A DNA stretch of 64,000 nucleotides from Actinomycetota bacterium (GCA_016703525.1 JADJBW010000004.1:62001-126000), one strand, 5' to 3'; positions 25,805 to 34,899 are shown, numbered from the stretch's first letter. Translations and numbers: made by a program. Notes: generated by a model from the sequence alone, not told the origin.

Positions 25805-26911
25805 GACGAGTTGCACCCCTGCCCCCTGGTCGAGCCCGACCACGACGAAGGCCCCCGGAGCGGCGACTCCCAATGCTCCGCTCACGGCGACACCGCAGGT
25901 CGGATCTCCACCGTCGGCGAGCACGAGCACGGTGCCAACGGCCACGTCGAACTCGGCCTTGTCGGTGGTGAGATGGCCGAGGCATCCACCGCCCGGGGTC
26001 GCCCATTGGTGGGATCGGCGCCCGCCGACAATCAGATGGAAGACCGCCGGCACAATGTGTGCTTGCCCCTCTGGCGTTGCCCGCGCGGCGCGGTCGTTGT
26101 CGACTCGAAGCACCCGAAGACCTCCGTTGTCGGACAACACGAGCGTCTGGGATGAACCGGCCGGCGGAGTGAAGCTCCAACGCGAAGCAGACTCAGCGGT
26201 GGGGTCGCCGCCGGCGGGAACGAACCTGAGCTCGAGATCGACACCGCTCGGCAGCCAGCGGCCGTCGAGCGCCAGCTCGGCGAACGCGCCGTACTGCACC
26301 GTCCCGTAGCGGACCGGCGCGCCACTCGCGACATCCCACACATCGAGCGCGTCGGCGTACGCGTTGAACACGCGAACTCGCGCCGATGCCACCGGCGGGG
26401 CCGTCACAGCAGGTGCGGTCGTGGGGGCGATCGCAGTTGCTCCCTCCGCCACCGGGATCGCTATCAGGCTCGGCGCTCCCTCCGCCGGCGGGGAGACCAC
26501 CGCCGGCGGAGGGTCGCCGACCGAGATCGTCGGCGGGGTCGACAACGCGACCGACGTCGGCGACGCGCTGACAGCGCCACCCCGATCAACCGGTTGGGTT
26601 GACGGCGCGCCACGGGCGATCCGATCGCCGACGGGATCCAGGAGCAAGCGGAGGGCCACTGCCGAACCGACGACCAGCACGGCGAGAACGGCGAACACGG
26701 GCAGGAGAACAGCAAGCGCACCGACAACTCGCCGACGCTCGCCTTCGGGAAGAGACCCCGGTTCTCGCGCCGGCTCGCCGGGAGGGTCATCCGGCGGGAC
26801 CAGACCGCTGTCGAGCGACGCTGCGTCGGTTGCCGTCACCGAGTCTTCCGAGGGTGGCGTCGCTCGTTCGTCCGGGCCGACGAGGCGGAGACGAGAGCGC
26901 GGCTGGGCCAT
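25790..26911 (-). CDS. membrane-anchored protein with DUF4397-like extracellular domain
   Basis: A 373-residue protein. About 70 cytoplasmic residues are followed by one membrane helix (VVGALAVLLPVFAVLAVLVV, about 72-91), a Pro/Ala/Thr-rich spacer (about 100-180) and a C-terminal domain beginning VRVFNAYADALDVWDV with GTVQYGAFAEL, close to the DUF4397 pattern seen in cell-surface proteins. Cys pairs in GGGCLGHL and DPTCGVAV may form a disulfide. Likely a surface-exposed protein; role unknown. It sits downstream of the CYP51 operon terminator on the same strand. Confidence 0.7.
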   Translation of the reverse strand: MAQPRSRLRLVGPDERATPPSEDSVTATDAASLDSGLVPPDDPPGEPAREPGSLPEGERRRVVGALAVLLPVFAVLAVLVVGSAVALRLLLDPVGDRIARGAPSTQPVDRGGAVSASPTSVALSTPPTISVGDPPPAVVSPPAEGAPSLIAIPVAEGATAIAPTTAPAVTAPPVASARVRVFNAYADALDVWDVASGAPVRYGTVQYGAFAELALDGRWLPSGVDLELRFVPAGGDPTAESASRWSFTPPAGSSQTLVLSDNGGLRVLRVDNDRAARATPEGQAHIVPAVFHLIVGGRRSHQWATPGGGCLGHLTTDKAEFDVAVGTVLVLADGGDPTCGVAVSGALGVAAPGAFVVVGLDQGAGVQLVALPL

Positions 26912-26942
26912 GCCGAATGAGGCTACCGATCCGGCCGCCCGT

Positions 26943-27022
26943 CCGGCCGCCCCTCGCCGCGCACCCCTCGAACTGGGCCGATCCGGCCGCCCCTCGCCGC
27001 GCACCCCTCGAACTGGGCCGAT
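26943..27022. repeat. two perfect tandem copies of a 40-bp unit
   Basis: Positions 26943-26982 and 26983-27022 are identical. Each unit ends in GAACTGGGCCGAT, which is also the 5' part of the hairpin arm that starts at 27010, so the repeat seems to have duplicated one arm of the terminator. A third partial copy (CCGGCCGCCC) lies just upstream. Confidence 0.9.
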
Positions 27023-27058
27023 TCACCGACCCTGGGGGTCGGTGAATCGGCCCAGTTC
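27010..27058 (-). terminator. 23-bp perfect stem-loop ending the CYP51 operon
   Basis: Left arm 27010-27032, 3-nt loop TGG, right arm 27036-27058, all 23 pairs matching. It lies 50 bp past the last gene of the operon (stop at 27108, minus strand). There is no clear U-tract, as is common in high-GC actinobacteria. Confidence 0.8.
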
Positions 27059-27107
27059 GGAAAGAACGCGGTGCGGGCGGAGAGCCCAGTTCGCGAGGTG
27101 AGCTCTG

Positions 27108-27524
27108 TCAGGAGCTGGCGCGGGCGCGCCGGGCGATGATCCCCTCGACCTGGTTGTTGAGACGTGCGCCACGCGGCCAGCCGGCGTAGTGGGCGATGAA
27201 GATCACGATCTCGCGCAGCGCCTCGTCGGTCAGCTCCTCGTTGCCGAGCGCCGCGGGAAGCTGGATGTCGAGCACGTCCTCCTGCCCCGACCCGATGCAG
27301 AGCCCGATAAGCAGCAGGCGCCGGTCGCGGTTGCTCAACCCGGGCCGATTCCAGATCTCGGCGAAGAGATGATCGACGGTGTACCCGAAGAAGTCCCCCG
27401 GCCCGTCGCTCACCTCCCAGCCGTACACCTCGGTCATCTTCTCGAGCCCGGCACGTCGCGTCGGCGACGGCCCGGTCGCCTCAGGGGTCCCGGGGCTCTC
27501 TGCGGGCTCTGGGGTCTCGGACAT
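27108..27524 (-). CDS. carboxymuconolactone decarboxylase-family protein
   Basis: A 138-residue protein of the AhpD/CMD fold. Start ATG 27524 overlaps the HIBDH-like stop (TGATG). The first 25 residues are Pro/Glu-rich. The core has GDFFGYTVDHLFAEIWNRPGLSNRDRRLLLIGL and EALREIVIFIAHYAGWPRGA, the usual CMD helices; no CxxC redox pair is present, so it is not an AhpD peroxidase. It matches the position of M. tuberculosis Rv0771. Last gene of the CYP51 operon; the reaction is unknown. Confidence 0.88.
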   Translation of the reverse strand: MSETPEPAESPGTPEATGPSPTRRAGLEKMTEVYGWEVSDGPGDFFGYTVDHLFAEIWNRPGLSNRDRRLLLIGLCIGSGQEDVLDIQLPAALGNEELTDEALREIVIFIAHYAGWPRGARLNNQVEGIIARRARASS

Positions 27525-28372
27525 CAGTCTCCTTCCGTGCCCGGCAGGCCGAGCTCTCCGGCAAGTCGTTCGAGGGCGAGCCGAGCGAGCGGCGTGTCGA
27601 CACCAAGCTCGCCCGCCAGTTCGAGCGCCTGCGACAGGTCTTTGGTGCCGAGCGACGCCACGTTCTCCATGATGGCGAACCACGGGTCGCCCGGTTCGAT
27701 CGGATCGGCGGACCCGCGCAGCAAGATCGCCCCGGGCCCACCGGTGACCGCGTCGCTGTGACGGACGATGTCGCCGAGTTCGGCGACCGAGATGCCTGCG
27801 GCCTGCGCAAGGCGGGCCGCCTCACCTGCCGCCGTGAACGCCACGAAATGCATCAGGTTGCGAGCGAGCTTCGCGCGGGTGCCCGCGCCGACCGGGCCCA
27901 GCAGGCTCACCTTGGAGGCGAAGTGCGACAGCACGGGGCGGGCCCGCTCGGCCGCCTCGTCGGTGCCGCCGAGCATGACTGCGAGCGTGCCCTGTGCCGC
28001 GCCCATCGCTCCGCCCGAGATCGGCGCGTCGACCACGTGGACGCCGACCGCCGCAGCGGTGGCAGCCAACTCCTCGGCCGTCGCGGCGCGGATGGTGGAA
28101 TGGATCGCGATCACCTGACCGGGCGATGGCGCCGCGAGCAGCTGGCCAACCACGTCGCGCACCTGGTCGTCGTCGCGGACGACGACGCACACCACCGGCG
28201 CTTCCCGACCGACCTGGGCGACGTCGGCGGCGGCCGTCGCACCCTTCGCCACGAGGGGTGCACACGCCTCGGGGCGCACGTCGAACACCACGAGGCCGTC
28301 CGGATTGGCGAGCAGGCGCTTCGCCATCGGGAGTCCGATGTTGCCCAGTCCGATGAATCCTGCGGTGGTCAT
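27524..28372 (-). CDS. 3-hydroxyisobutyrate dehydrogenase-family oxidoreductase
   Basis: A 282-residue NAD(P)-dependent beta-hydroxyacid dehydrogenase. ATG 28372 follows AAAGGGGTGG; a GTG five codons earlier overlaps that site. Rossmann motif GFIGLGNIGLPMAKRLL, substrate motif DAPISGGAMGAAQGTLAVMLGG, and the catalytic-Lys helix GAGTRAKLARNLMHF. It corresponds by type and position to M. tuberculosis Rv0770 beside the CYP51 locus. Co-transcribed with the aldehyde dehydrogenase upstream (52-bp gap) and overlapped with the CMD gene. Confidence 0.9.
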   Translation of the reverse strand: MTTAGFIGLGNIGLPMAKRLLANPDGLVVFDVRPEACAPLVAKGATAAADVAQVGREAPVVCVVVRDDDQVRDVVGQLLAAPSPGQVIAIHSTIRAATAEELAATAAAVGVHVVDAPISGGAMGAAQGTLAVMLGGTDEAAERARPVLSHFASKVSLLGPVGAGTRAKLARNLMHFVAFTAAGEAARLAQAAGISVAELGDIVRHSDAVTGGPGAILLRGSADPIEPGDPWFAIMENVASLGTKDLSQALELAGELGVDTPLARLALERLAGELGLPGTEGD

Positions 28373-28424
28373 GCCACCCCTTTCCACGACTGACCCGCTT
28401 GCGGGCCGGAGCTCGGCTGCACGG

Positions 28425-29888
28425 TCAGATGCCTTCGGCGATCGACTTGATCTCCAGGTATTCCTCGAACCCGGCGACGCCCATCTCGCGGCCGATCCCG
28501 CTCTGCTTGTACCCGCCGAACGGCACGTCGGGGCTGTAGAAGATGCCGCCGTTCACGCCGATCGTCCCGGTGCGCACCCGGCGAGCGACCGAGCGAGCAC
28601 GCTCCACGTCGGCCGACACGACGGCGCCCGACAGGCCGAAGGCCGAGTTGTTGGCGATCGCGACCGCGTCGTCGTCGCCGTCGTGGGGGATCACCGCAAG
28701 CACCGGCCCGAACACCTCTTCCTGCGCGATCGTCGAGTCCTGGTGGACTCCGACGAGCACGGTCGGTTCCACGAAGAACCCTCCGGCGAGGTCGCCCGTG
28801 AGCTGTCCGATCCGGCCACCGGTCGCCACCGTCGCTCCCTCGGCGACCGCCGTGGCGATGTATCCGAGCACGCGGTCCTGTTGGGTCTTGGAGATCAGCG
28901 GGCCCATGAAGTTGCCGGGGTCGGTCGGGTCGCCCCAGCCGATGCTCCCGATCATCGCGATCACCTGGTCGACGATCTCGTCGTGGCGTTCGCGGGGCAC
29001 GAGCAGCCGCGTGGTGATGGCGCACCCTTGCCCGGCGTGGGCCATGATCTGGAACGCCACGCCGATTGCGGCGGTCGCGGCGTCGGCGTCGTCCAACACG
29101 ATGTACGCCGACTTGCCGCCGAGCTCGAGGAACGTCTTCTTCAGGGTGCCCGCCGCCGCGGCCATCACCGTGCGTCCCGTGGCGGTCGAGCCGGTGAACG
29201 AGACGAGGTCGACCCGATGGTCGGTGCACAGCGCCTCGCCGATCGCGTTCTGCTGCGAGGTGATCACGTTCAGCACGCCGGCGGGAATGTCGGTCTGTTC
29301 GGCGACGAGACGGCCGAGCCACGTAGCCGCCCAGGGTGTTGCGGGCGCGGCCTTCAAGACGACGGCGCATCCCGCGGCGAGCGCCGGGCCCACCTTGGCC
29401 AGGTTGATCTGATGCGGGAAGTTCCACGGCGTGATCGCTGCGACGACGCCGACGGGTTCGCGGCGCAGCGTGCGGCGAGACCGGATGCCGAACGGCGCTG
29501 CCTCGCCCAGGTCGGTCTCCCATGCGTAGCCCTCGGCGACATCGGCGGCGTACCCCAGCCCCTCGACGGGCACGTCGAGCTGGGCGCCGTAGGTGAGCGA
29601 GACGGGGCATCCGACCTCGGCGACGGTGTCTGCCCGGATGTCGTCGGCGTGGGCCTCGAACGCCGAGCGGAGCTGGCGCAGGCAGCGCACGCGCAACGCG
29701 ACGTCGTCAGCCCAACCCGACTCGTCGAACGCCCGGCGGGCCGCGGCGGCGGCGCGGTCGATGTCGCCGTGCGACGCGTCGGGTGCGACGCCGATCACCC
29801 GGCCGGTCGCCGGGTTGATGTTGTCGTAGGTGGCGGAACCCGATGCCGGGACGAGTTCGCCGTCGATGAGCAGCAGCGGATCGTCCAT
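28425..29888 (-). CDS. aldehyde dehydrogenase
   Basis: A 487-residue NAD(P)-dependent aldehyde dehydrogenase. Shown: PWNFPHQINLAKVGPALAAGC, nucleotide loop FTGSTATGRTVM, catalytic Glu in FLELGGKSAYIV, catalytic Cys in AHAGQGCAITTRL, and EEVFGPVLAVIPHD near the end. It starts 1 bp after the ferredoxin stop and corresponds to the aldA-type gene (Rv0768) near M. tuberculosis CYP51, here placed within one operon. It may oxidise an aldehyde produced from P450 hydroxylation of a sterol or isoprenoid substrate; that is inference. Confidence 0.93.
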   Translation of the reverse strand: MDDPLLLIDGELVPASGSATYDNINPATGRVIGVAPDASHGDIDRAAAAARRAFDESGWADDVALRVRCLRQLRSAFEAHADDIRADTVAEVGCPVSLTYGAQLDVPVEGLGYAADVAEGYAWETDLGEAAPFGIRSRRTLRREPVGVVAAITPWNFPHQINLAKVGPALAAGCAVVLKAAPATPWAATWLGRLVAEQTDIPAGVLNVITSQQNAIGEALCTDHRVDLVSFTGSTATGRTVMAAAAGTLKKTFLELGGKSAYIVLDDADAATAAIGVAFQIMAHAGQGCAITTRLLVPRERHDEIVDQVIAMIGSIGWGDPTDPGNFMGPLISKTQQDRVLGYIATAVAEGATVATGGRIGQLTGDLAGGFFVEPTVLVGVHQDSTIAQEEVFGPVLAVIPHDGDDDAVAIANNSAFGLSGAVVSADVERARSVARRVRTGTIGVNGGIFYSPDVPFGGYKQSGIGREMGVAGFEEYLEIKSIAEGI

Positions 29889-29889
29889 G

Positions 29890-30096
29890 TCAGTCCTCGA
29901 CTTCGATGAGCGAGATCGCGTGCGTGGGGCAGTACCGGACGGCTGCCGCCACGTGGTCGCGCAACGACGCGTCGGGGTCGGCCTGCAGCACCGTCAGCTC
30001 GCCCTTCTTCGAGACCTCGAACACGTCGGGCGCCTCGCCTTCACATACGCCGTGGCCCTGGCAGAGGTCCCGGTCGATCTCGACGCGCAGCCCCAT
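29890..30096 (-). CDS. [3Fe-4S] ferredoxin for CYP51
   Basis: A 68-residue ferredoxin beginning MGLRVEIDRDLCQGHGVCEG. Cluster ligands are C12, C18 and C56 (YCPTHA); the position of a fourth ligand is His15, the pattern of single-cluster [3Fe-4S] ferredoxins serving actinobacterial P450s. It matches M. tuberculosis Rv0763c in length, start and neighbourhood. TGATG overlap with the CYP51 stop couples the two genes. It would pass electrons from a ferredoxin reductase (not in this window) to the P450s. Confidence 0.95.
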   Translation of the reverse strand: MGLRVEIDRDLCQGHGVCEGEAPDVFEVSKKGELTVLQADPDASLRDHVAAAVRYCPTHAISLIEVED

Positions 30097-31477
30097 CACA
30101 CTTCGCCCCGCACTCGACGGCGGTAGCGCACCGTCGTCGGGCGCTGCATCTGCACGACCATCTTCGAATGGTCGTTCACGTACGACTCCGGCGGCTGCCC
30201 CAACTCGAAGGTCCAATCCTTCAGCAACACCGAGAGGATCACCTTCAGCTGCATCATGGCGAACTGCGCTCCGACGCAGCGGTGCCGACCGGCGCCGAAC
30301 GGGATCCAGTTCCACGGGTTCTCCAGGTCCTGCTGGCGATCGTCGACATAGCGGCCGGGGTCGTAGCGATCGGCGTCGGGAAACGACTCCTCGATCCGGT
30401 TGGATACCGCTGGCGTGGCGCCCACCAGCCAGCCCTCGGGCACCACGAACCCGCCCACCTCGAACGGCACCTTGGCCACTCGCAGCAGCAGGATGAGCGG
30501 CGGATGCAGCCGCAGCGTCTCCTTGATCGCGGCCTCCGTGCGGGGCATCTCGCGCAGCGCCTGGTAGCTGACCGAACGGCCGTCCGCGTACAACTCGTCG
30601 AGCTCGGCGACGACGGCATCCATGGCCCCCTCGTTGCGCAACAGCTCGATGAGCGTCCACGAAAGCGTGGTGGATGTGGTGTGGTGGCCCGCGAACATCA
30701 TCGAGATGAACATGCCGGTCACGTAGTCCGCGCCGAACATCTGGGTGCCGTCGGGGTGGCGCAGCGAAAGCAGCACGTCGACCAGATCGCGGTCGTCGCC
30801 CTCTGCCGGCGGGAGCGCCAGCCGCTTCTGCAGGATCTCGTCGATCAACCCGACCAGTTCGACGCGCGCGGCGTCGCGGCGCTGGAACGACTCGATGTCC
30901 AGGTACGGGTCGACGAACGCGAGCGCGTCGGTGCCCTTCTCCAGATCGTGGAACAGCTCGGCGAACTGCGGGTCAGATCCTCCCGGAACTTCGCGCCGAT
31001 GAGGCAGGTCGACGAGGTGTAGATCGTGAGCTCGGCGAACCAGTCGAGCATCTCGAACTCGCCGGACTCGCCGAAGCGGGCGACCATGCGCTCGATCTCG
31101 GCGGCGATCTTGTCGGCGTGACCGCGCATGTACTTGTCGCGCAGCGCCTGGTTTCGCAGCATCTCGCGCCGCCGCTCGGCCGACGCGTCGAAGATCACGC
31201 CCTCGCCGAACACCGGCTTCATGAACGGGTACGCCTCGGCCTGGTCGAGTTCCTCCTCGGCGGCGCGGAAGAAGGCCTCATTGGCCTCGGAGCCCGACAG
31301 GAGCGCGACCGGCCGCCCGGCGAGCGAGAAGGCGCCGACATCGCCGCACTCCTCCCGAACCCGGGCCATCAGCCCGATGGGGTCGTGGCGGAGTTCCTCC
31401 AGGTGCGTGCCGTCGTCGCCGTATCCCGACACCATCGGCGGGGCGGTCGCTGGGGCTGACGCTGACGTATCGGTCAT
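30096..31477 (-). pseudogene. cyp51: CYP51, sterol 14-alpha-demethylase family P450 (one frameshift)
   Basis: Two frames together give a protein of about 460 residues very close to M. tuberculosis CYP51: AYPFMKPVFGEGVIFDA, FAELTIYTSSTCLIG, I-helix FISMMFAGHHTTST, ETLRLHPPLI (ExxR), and heme loop FGAGRHRCVGAQFAMMQ. The break is near 30968-30976, where one base is missing in the codon after KFRED; the restored text reads FAELFHDLEKGTDALAF. Bacterial CYP51 enzymes remove the 14-alpha-methyl of sterols. All catalytic motifs survive, so a sequencing indel is likely. ATGA overlaps SDR upstream and TGATG the ferredoxin downstream. Confidence 0.92.
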
Positions 31478-32320
31478 GACGACTCCTCGTCGGTGGCGGC
31501 TGCTGGCTCTGATGCGGCCGGCTCGGCCGGCTCGGCCGTCGCGGCCGGCTCGATCGGGGCCTCGGGGTTGACCTCCACGAGCGAGAGGTGGGTGCCTCGC
31601 GGCGCGCTCACCACGTCGACCACCGCTCGGGCGATCGAGTCGGCGGGCAGGTAGTGGTGGTGACGCAGCAGCCCCCACACCTCCCAGTCGGCGAGGCAGC
31701 GGCGGATCATGGCGGGGTCCCAGCTCCACCCCATCTCGGTGAAGGTGGGGCCGGGCCGCACGATCGAGGCGCGCACGCCCGTGCCCTCCAGCTCCATCTG
31801 CAGGGTGCGGCCGAAGGCCTCCAGGCCCGATTTCGATGCGTTGTATGCGCCGGTGAGCGGCCGCGGCAGGCGGGCGTTGAGCGAGGTGACGAGCACCAGG
31901 TCGCCCCGGCGACGCTCGATCATCGGGCCGAGAAAGGTGACGGCGAGGCGATGGGCGCCGACCAGGTTGGTGTTGACCTGCTGCAGGAAGCGCCCGGTGT
32001 CGGCCTCGTGCGCGGGCGCCGGCTCCATGTCGCCGGCGTTCGACACGACGATCTCGATCGAGCCGAACACGTCGGTCGCCGCGTCGAGCGCCGCCGCCAC
32101 CGATTCGTCGTCGGTCACGTCGAGGTAAGCGACATCGACCTCGCCCCCCTCCCGAACGCAGCGCATCAGCGAGCTCCTCCAGCCGATCGACGCGACGGGC
32201 GGCGAGTACCACGGGATGCCCGTTCGCGACGAGCGCCGTGGCGACTGCGGCGCCGATGCCCGACGAGGCGCCGGTGACGAGGGCGGGACGTCGCAACGGG
32301 TGGTCGGGGAAGTCGGCCAT
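31474..32320 (-). pseudogene. short-chain dehydrogenase of the CYP51 operon (one frameshift)
   Basis: Starts at ATG 32320 (MADFPDHPLRRPALVTGASS), overlapping the P450 stop. The Rossmann motif TGASSGIG and the first 45 residues are in one frame; from about residue 55 the reading continues in another (VDVAYLDVTDDESVAAALD, VVSNAGDM, then the catalytic Ser and YNASK). The switch falls in a run of six C on the plus strand (32144-32149), a classic homopolymer indel. The C-terminus carries a Glu/Pro/Ala-rich tail. It corresponds to M. tuberculosis Rv0765c, an SDR between CYP123 and CYP51. Confidence 0.88.
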
Positions 32321-33534
32321 CAGACCCTCCAGTGCAGCGTGGCCGGAACCGTCGCGAACCCGCGGACGTTCGCAGAATGCACACGTCGGGTCCCGTCGGG
32401 ATCGATGTCGTACGAGCCGAACCGGGCGATCCACTCCTCGAGCGCCACCCGGGCTTCGAGCCGCGCCAACGAAGCGCCCATGCAGAAGTGCCGCCCCACG
32501 CCGAACGAGACGATCTGGCTCGTGTCGCGCCCGATCTCGTAGCGGTCGGGGTCGGGGAACACCTCGGGATCGCGGTTGGCCGAGCCGACGAGGAACACCA
32601 CGCGGTCTCCGGCGGGGATCACCTGGTCGTGCACCTCGACGTCGCACAGGGTCGTACGGGCGAGCAGCTGCGACGACGTGTCGTAGCGCAGCGTCTCCTC
32701 GACCCACTCGTCGATGGAGTGGCTGCCGTTCCACACCTTGGCGCGTTCGTCGGGGTTGCGCCACGCCCAGTAGAGCGCGTGGCCCAACAGCTTGGTGGTC
32801 GTCTCGTTGCCGGCAACCACCATCAGGAAGAGAAACGCAACGATGTCGGCATCGGCCAGGCGGTCGCCGTCGATCTCGGCGATGAGCAGCGCCGAGGTCA
32901 GGTCATCGGTCGGTCGCCGGCGGCGCTCGGCGATCATGTCGGCGTAGTAACCGAAGAGGGTGAACGCCGCCTCGATGCCCGCCGGCGGCACGTCCTCGAT
33001 GCCCTCCTCGCGATGCACCAAGAGGTCGGCGAGGCGGCGCAGTTCGTCTCTGTCGGCTCGGGGCACACCCATCATCTCGCTGATGACGTCCATCGGCAGG
33101 CGGCCGGCGAAGTCGCGAATGATGTCGAAGGACTCGGCGTCGCGGGCGGCATCGAGGTACTCGATCGCGATCTCACGGATGCGCGGTTCCAAGTCGACGA
33201 CCCGTCGCGGCGTGAACCCGCGGGCGACCAGTGCGCGCATCCGCGTGTGCCGCGGCGGGTCCATCGCCAGGAACGACATCGTCTTGTGGGCGTGCGGGCC
33301 CGACGCGAGCTTGTCGAGCGAGACCCCTTCGGCGTTGGAGAACCGCACCGAATCGCGGAAGCCCGCCGCCACGTCGGCGTGGCGCGACAGCGCCCAGAAG
33401 CCGAGTTCGTCGTTGCGGTAGACGGGCGCCTCGGCGCGCAGCCGCGCGTAGAGCGGGTACGGGTCTTCGTGGAACTCATACGCGTACGGACTGAAGTGCA
33501 CGGGCCCTTCGGCGGCGGTTCCGGTCACGCTCAT
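32320..33534 (-). CDS. cytochrome P450, CYP123-like
   Basis: A 404-residue P450. FTPRRVVDLEPRIREIAIEYL, I-helix LMVVAGNETTTKLLG, ExxR in EETLRYDTSSQLLAR, heme loop FGVGRHFCMGASLARLEARV. Position two genes upstream of CYP51, separated by an SDR, mirrors CYP123 (Rv0766c) in M. tuberculosis. ATGA overlap with the TetR stop. Electron supply probably comes from the operon's ferredoxin. Substrate unknown. Confidence 0.92.
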   Translation of the reverse strand: MSVTGTAAEGPVHFSPYAYEFHEDPYPLYARLRAEAPVYRNDELGFWALSRHADVAAGFRDSVRFSNAEGVSLDKLASGPHAHKTMSFLAMDPPRHTRMRALVARGFTPRRVVDLEPRIREIAIEYLDAARDAESFDIIRDFAGRLPMDVISEMMGVPRADRDELRRLADLLVHREEGIEDVPPAGIEAAFTLFGYYADMIAERRRRPTDDLTSALLIAEIDGDRLADADIVAFLFLMVVAGNETTTKLLGHALYWAWRNPDERAKVWNGSHSIDEWVEETLRYDTSSQLLARTTLCDVEVHDQVIPAGDRVVFLVGSANRDPEVFPDPDRYEIGRDTSQIVSFGVGRHFCMGASLARLEARVALEEWIARFGSYDIDPDGTRRVHSANVRGFATVPATLHWRV

Positions 33535-34115
33535 CGGCGCCCCCCGAGAATGAGTTGTGCGGTCGCGGCCAGACGATCGCCGAGTTGGTCATACGACAGG
33601 TGGCCGGTACCGGTCTGGAGCATCGCTCCCGAATAGGCCAGTTCGAGTGCGCCGATGATGTCGGGGTCGTCCACGCCGAGCGCCGAGACGAGACGCTGAT
33701 GGATGTTGGCCCCGATGCGGTCGCGCAGTCGCCGGACCGCGGGCTCGTCGACGAGCAGCGCGATGGTGCACGCCGCCGACAGCTCCGGCTCGTCCGCGAC
33801 GAGCATGGCGACCTCTCGCAGCATCGACCCCACCCGCGTCGCCGGCGAGCGGCGCCCGTCGAGGCGCGCAGGCGCAAGCGCGTCCAGGCGCCGCCAGAAC
33901 ACCTCGCTGACCAGGTGCTCCTTGGAATCGAAGTAGGTGTACGCGGTGGCGGGTGCGACCCCGGCACGCGCTGCGACGTTGCGCACCGTCAGCCCCGCAA
34001 AGCCCACCGACCGCACCTCTTCGACCGCGGCGTCGACCAGGCGGTCGACGGTGTCGCGTTGGCGCGGCGTGAGCGAGTGGCGCTCCGTCGTCGGTACCCC
34101 CACCGAGTTGGACAT
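33531..34115 (-). CDS. TetR-family regulator of the CYP51 operon
   Basis: A 194-residue protein: VDRLVDAAVEEVRSVGFAGLT, then the helix-turn-helix VRNVAARAGVAPATAYTYFDSKEHLVSEVF, followed by a helical ligand-binding domain. First gene of the eight-gene operon. Two GGACA-N2-TGTCC palindromes, one covering its own start codon, lie in the 79-bp divergent promoter region shared with the SDR/monooxygenase genes, so it is expected to regulate both directions. Confidence 0.92.
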   Translation of the reverse strand: MSNSVGVPTTERHSLTPRQRDTVDRLVDAAVEEVRSVGFAGLTVRNVAARAGVAPATAYTYFDSKEHLVSEVFWRRLDALAPARLDGRRSPATRVGSMLREVAMLVADEPELSAACTIALLVDEPAVRRLRDRIGANIHQRLVSALGVDDPDIIGALELAYSGAMLQTGTGHLSYDQLGDRLAATAQLILGGRR

Positions 34116-34144
34116 GTGTCCAGATGGTAATCGGACACCTGTCC
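34110..34144. promoter_or_regulatory. paired TetR operators
   Basis: GGACATGTGTCC (34110-34121) and GGACACCTGTCC (34133-34144) are both GGACA-NN-TGTCC palindromes with centres 23 bp apart, about two helical turns. The first covers the TetR start codon (complement of 34113-34115). The spacing suits cooperative binding of two dimers. Confidence 0.8.
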
Positions 34145-34194
34145 AAATCGCAAGGGTAAGGTGACCCGAATCAGCGAGCCAGGGGGTGTTGCCG

Positions 34195-34892
34195 ATGAAG
34201 GAACTCGCGGGCCGGACGGCCGTGGTCACGGGGGCGGGGATGTGAGCGACGTCGAAGCGATGGCTCGGGCCGCTGAGGCCGTGTTCGCCGAATTCGGAGC
34301 GGTGCACGTGTTGTGCCTGAACGCCGGCGTGTTCCTCGGCGGCCTGCTCTGGGAGCGCCCGAAGGTCGACCTCGACTTCGCGTTCGGCGTGAACATCGAC
34401 GGGGTCATCAACGGCATTCGCCGGTTCGTGCCGCGAATGATCGCGCAGGACACCGAAGGCCACGTGGTGACGACCGCGTCGGTCGCCGGGCTGTTCGGCA
34501 CGCCGTTCGCCGGCCCCTACAGCGTGTCGAAGTTCGCCGCGTTCGCGGTCGGCGAAACGCTGGCCCACGATCTCATCGCCACGGGAACCAAGCTGCGCGC
34601 CTCGGTGCTGTGCCCCGGCATCATCAAGACCCCGATCGCACACACGGCGCGCGACCGCGGTCCACAGCCCGGCACCGACACCAGCGACGAACAGCGCTTC
34701 ATCAATGACGTGTTGGTCGACATCGTCGACGAGGGCGGGCTCGATCCGAGCGTGGTCGGCGATCGCGTGGTTTCGGCCATCCGCGACGAGCGCTTCCTGA
34801 TCTTGACCCACGATCATCACGCCGAGAGCATCGCTGCGCGGGCACACGAGCTCGCGGAGCTGCAGCTGCCGACGATCGTCGACTACTCGTGA
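34195..34892 (+). pseudogene. short-chain dehydrogenase with internal deletion
   Basis: ATG 34195 after AGGGGG opens a normal SDR start, MKELAGRTAVVTGAG, but stops after 16 codons. The rest (GDVSDVEAMARAAEAVF onward, with LCLNAGVF, Ser and YSVSK catalytic block and PGIIKTPI) continues in another frame. Compared with a usual SDR, about 40-45 residues are missing: the remainder of the cofactor glycine motif, its helix and the following strands. So the cofactor site is destroyed. Divergent from the CYP51 operon and followed 8 bp later by the monooxygenase gene. Confidence 0.8.
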
Positions 34893-34899
34893 GGCGGCC

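Noticed and set aside
30968..30976. programmed frameshifting in CYP51
   Set aside because: No slippery heptamer or downstream pseudoknot seen, and similar breaks occur in many unrelated genes, which favours indel errors.
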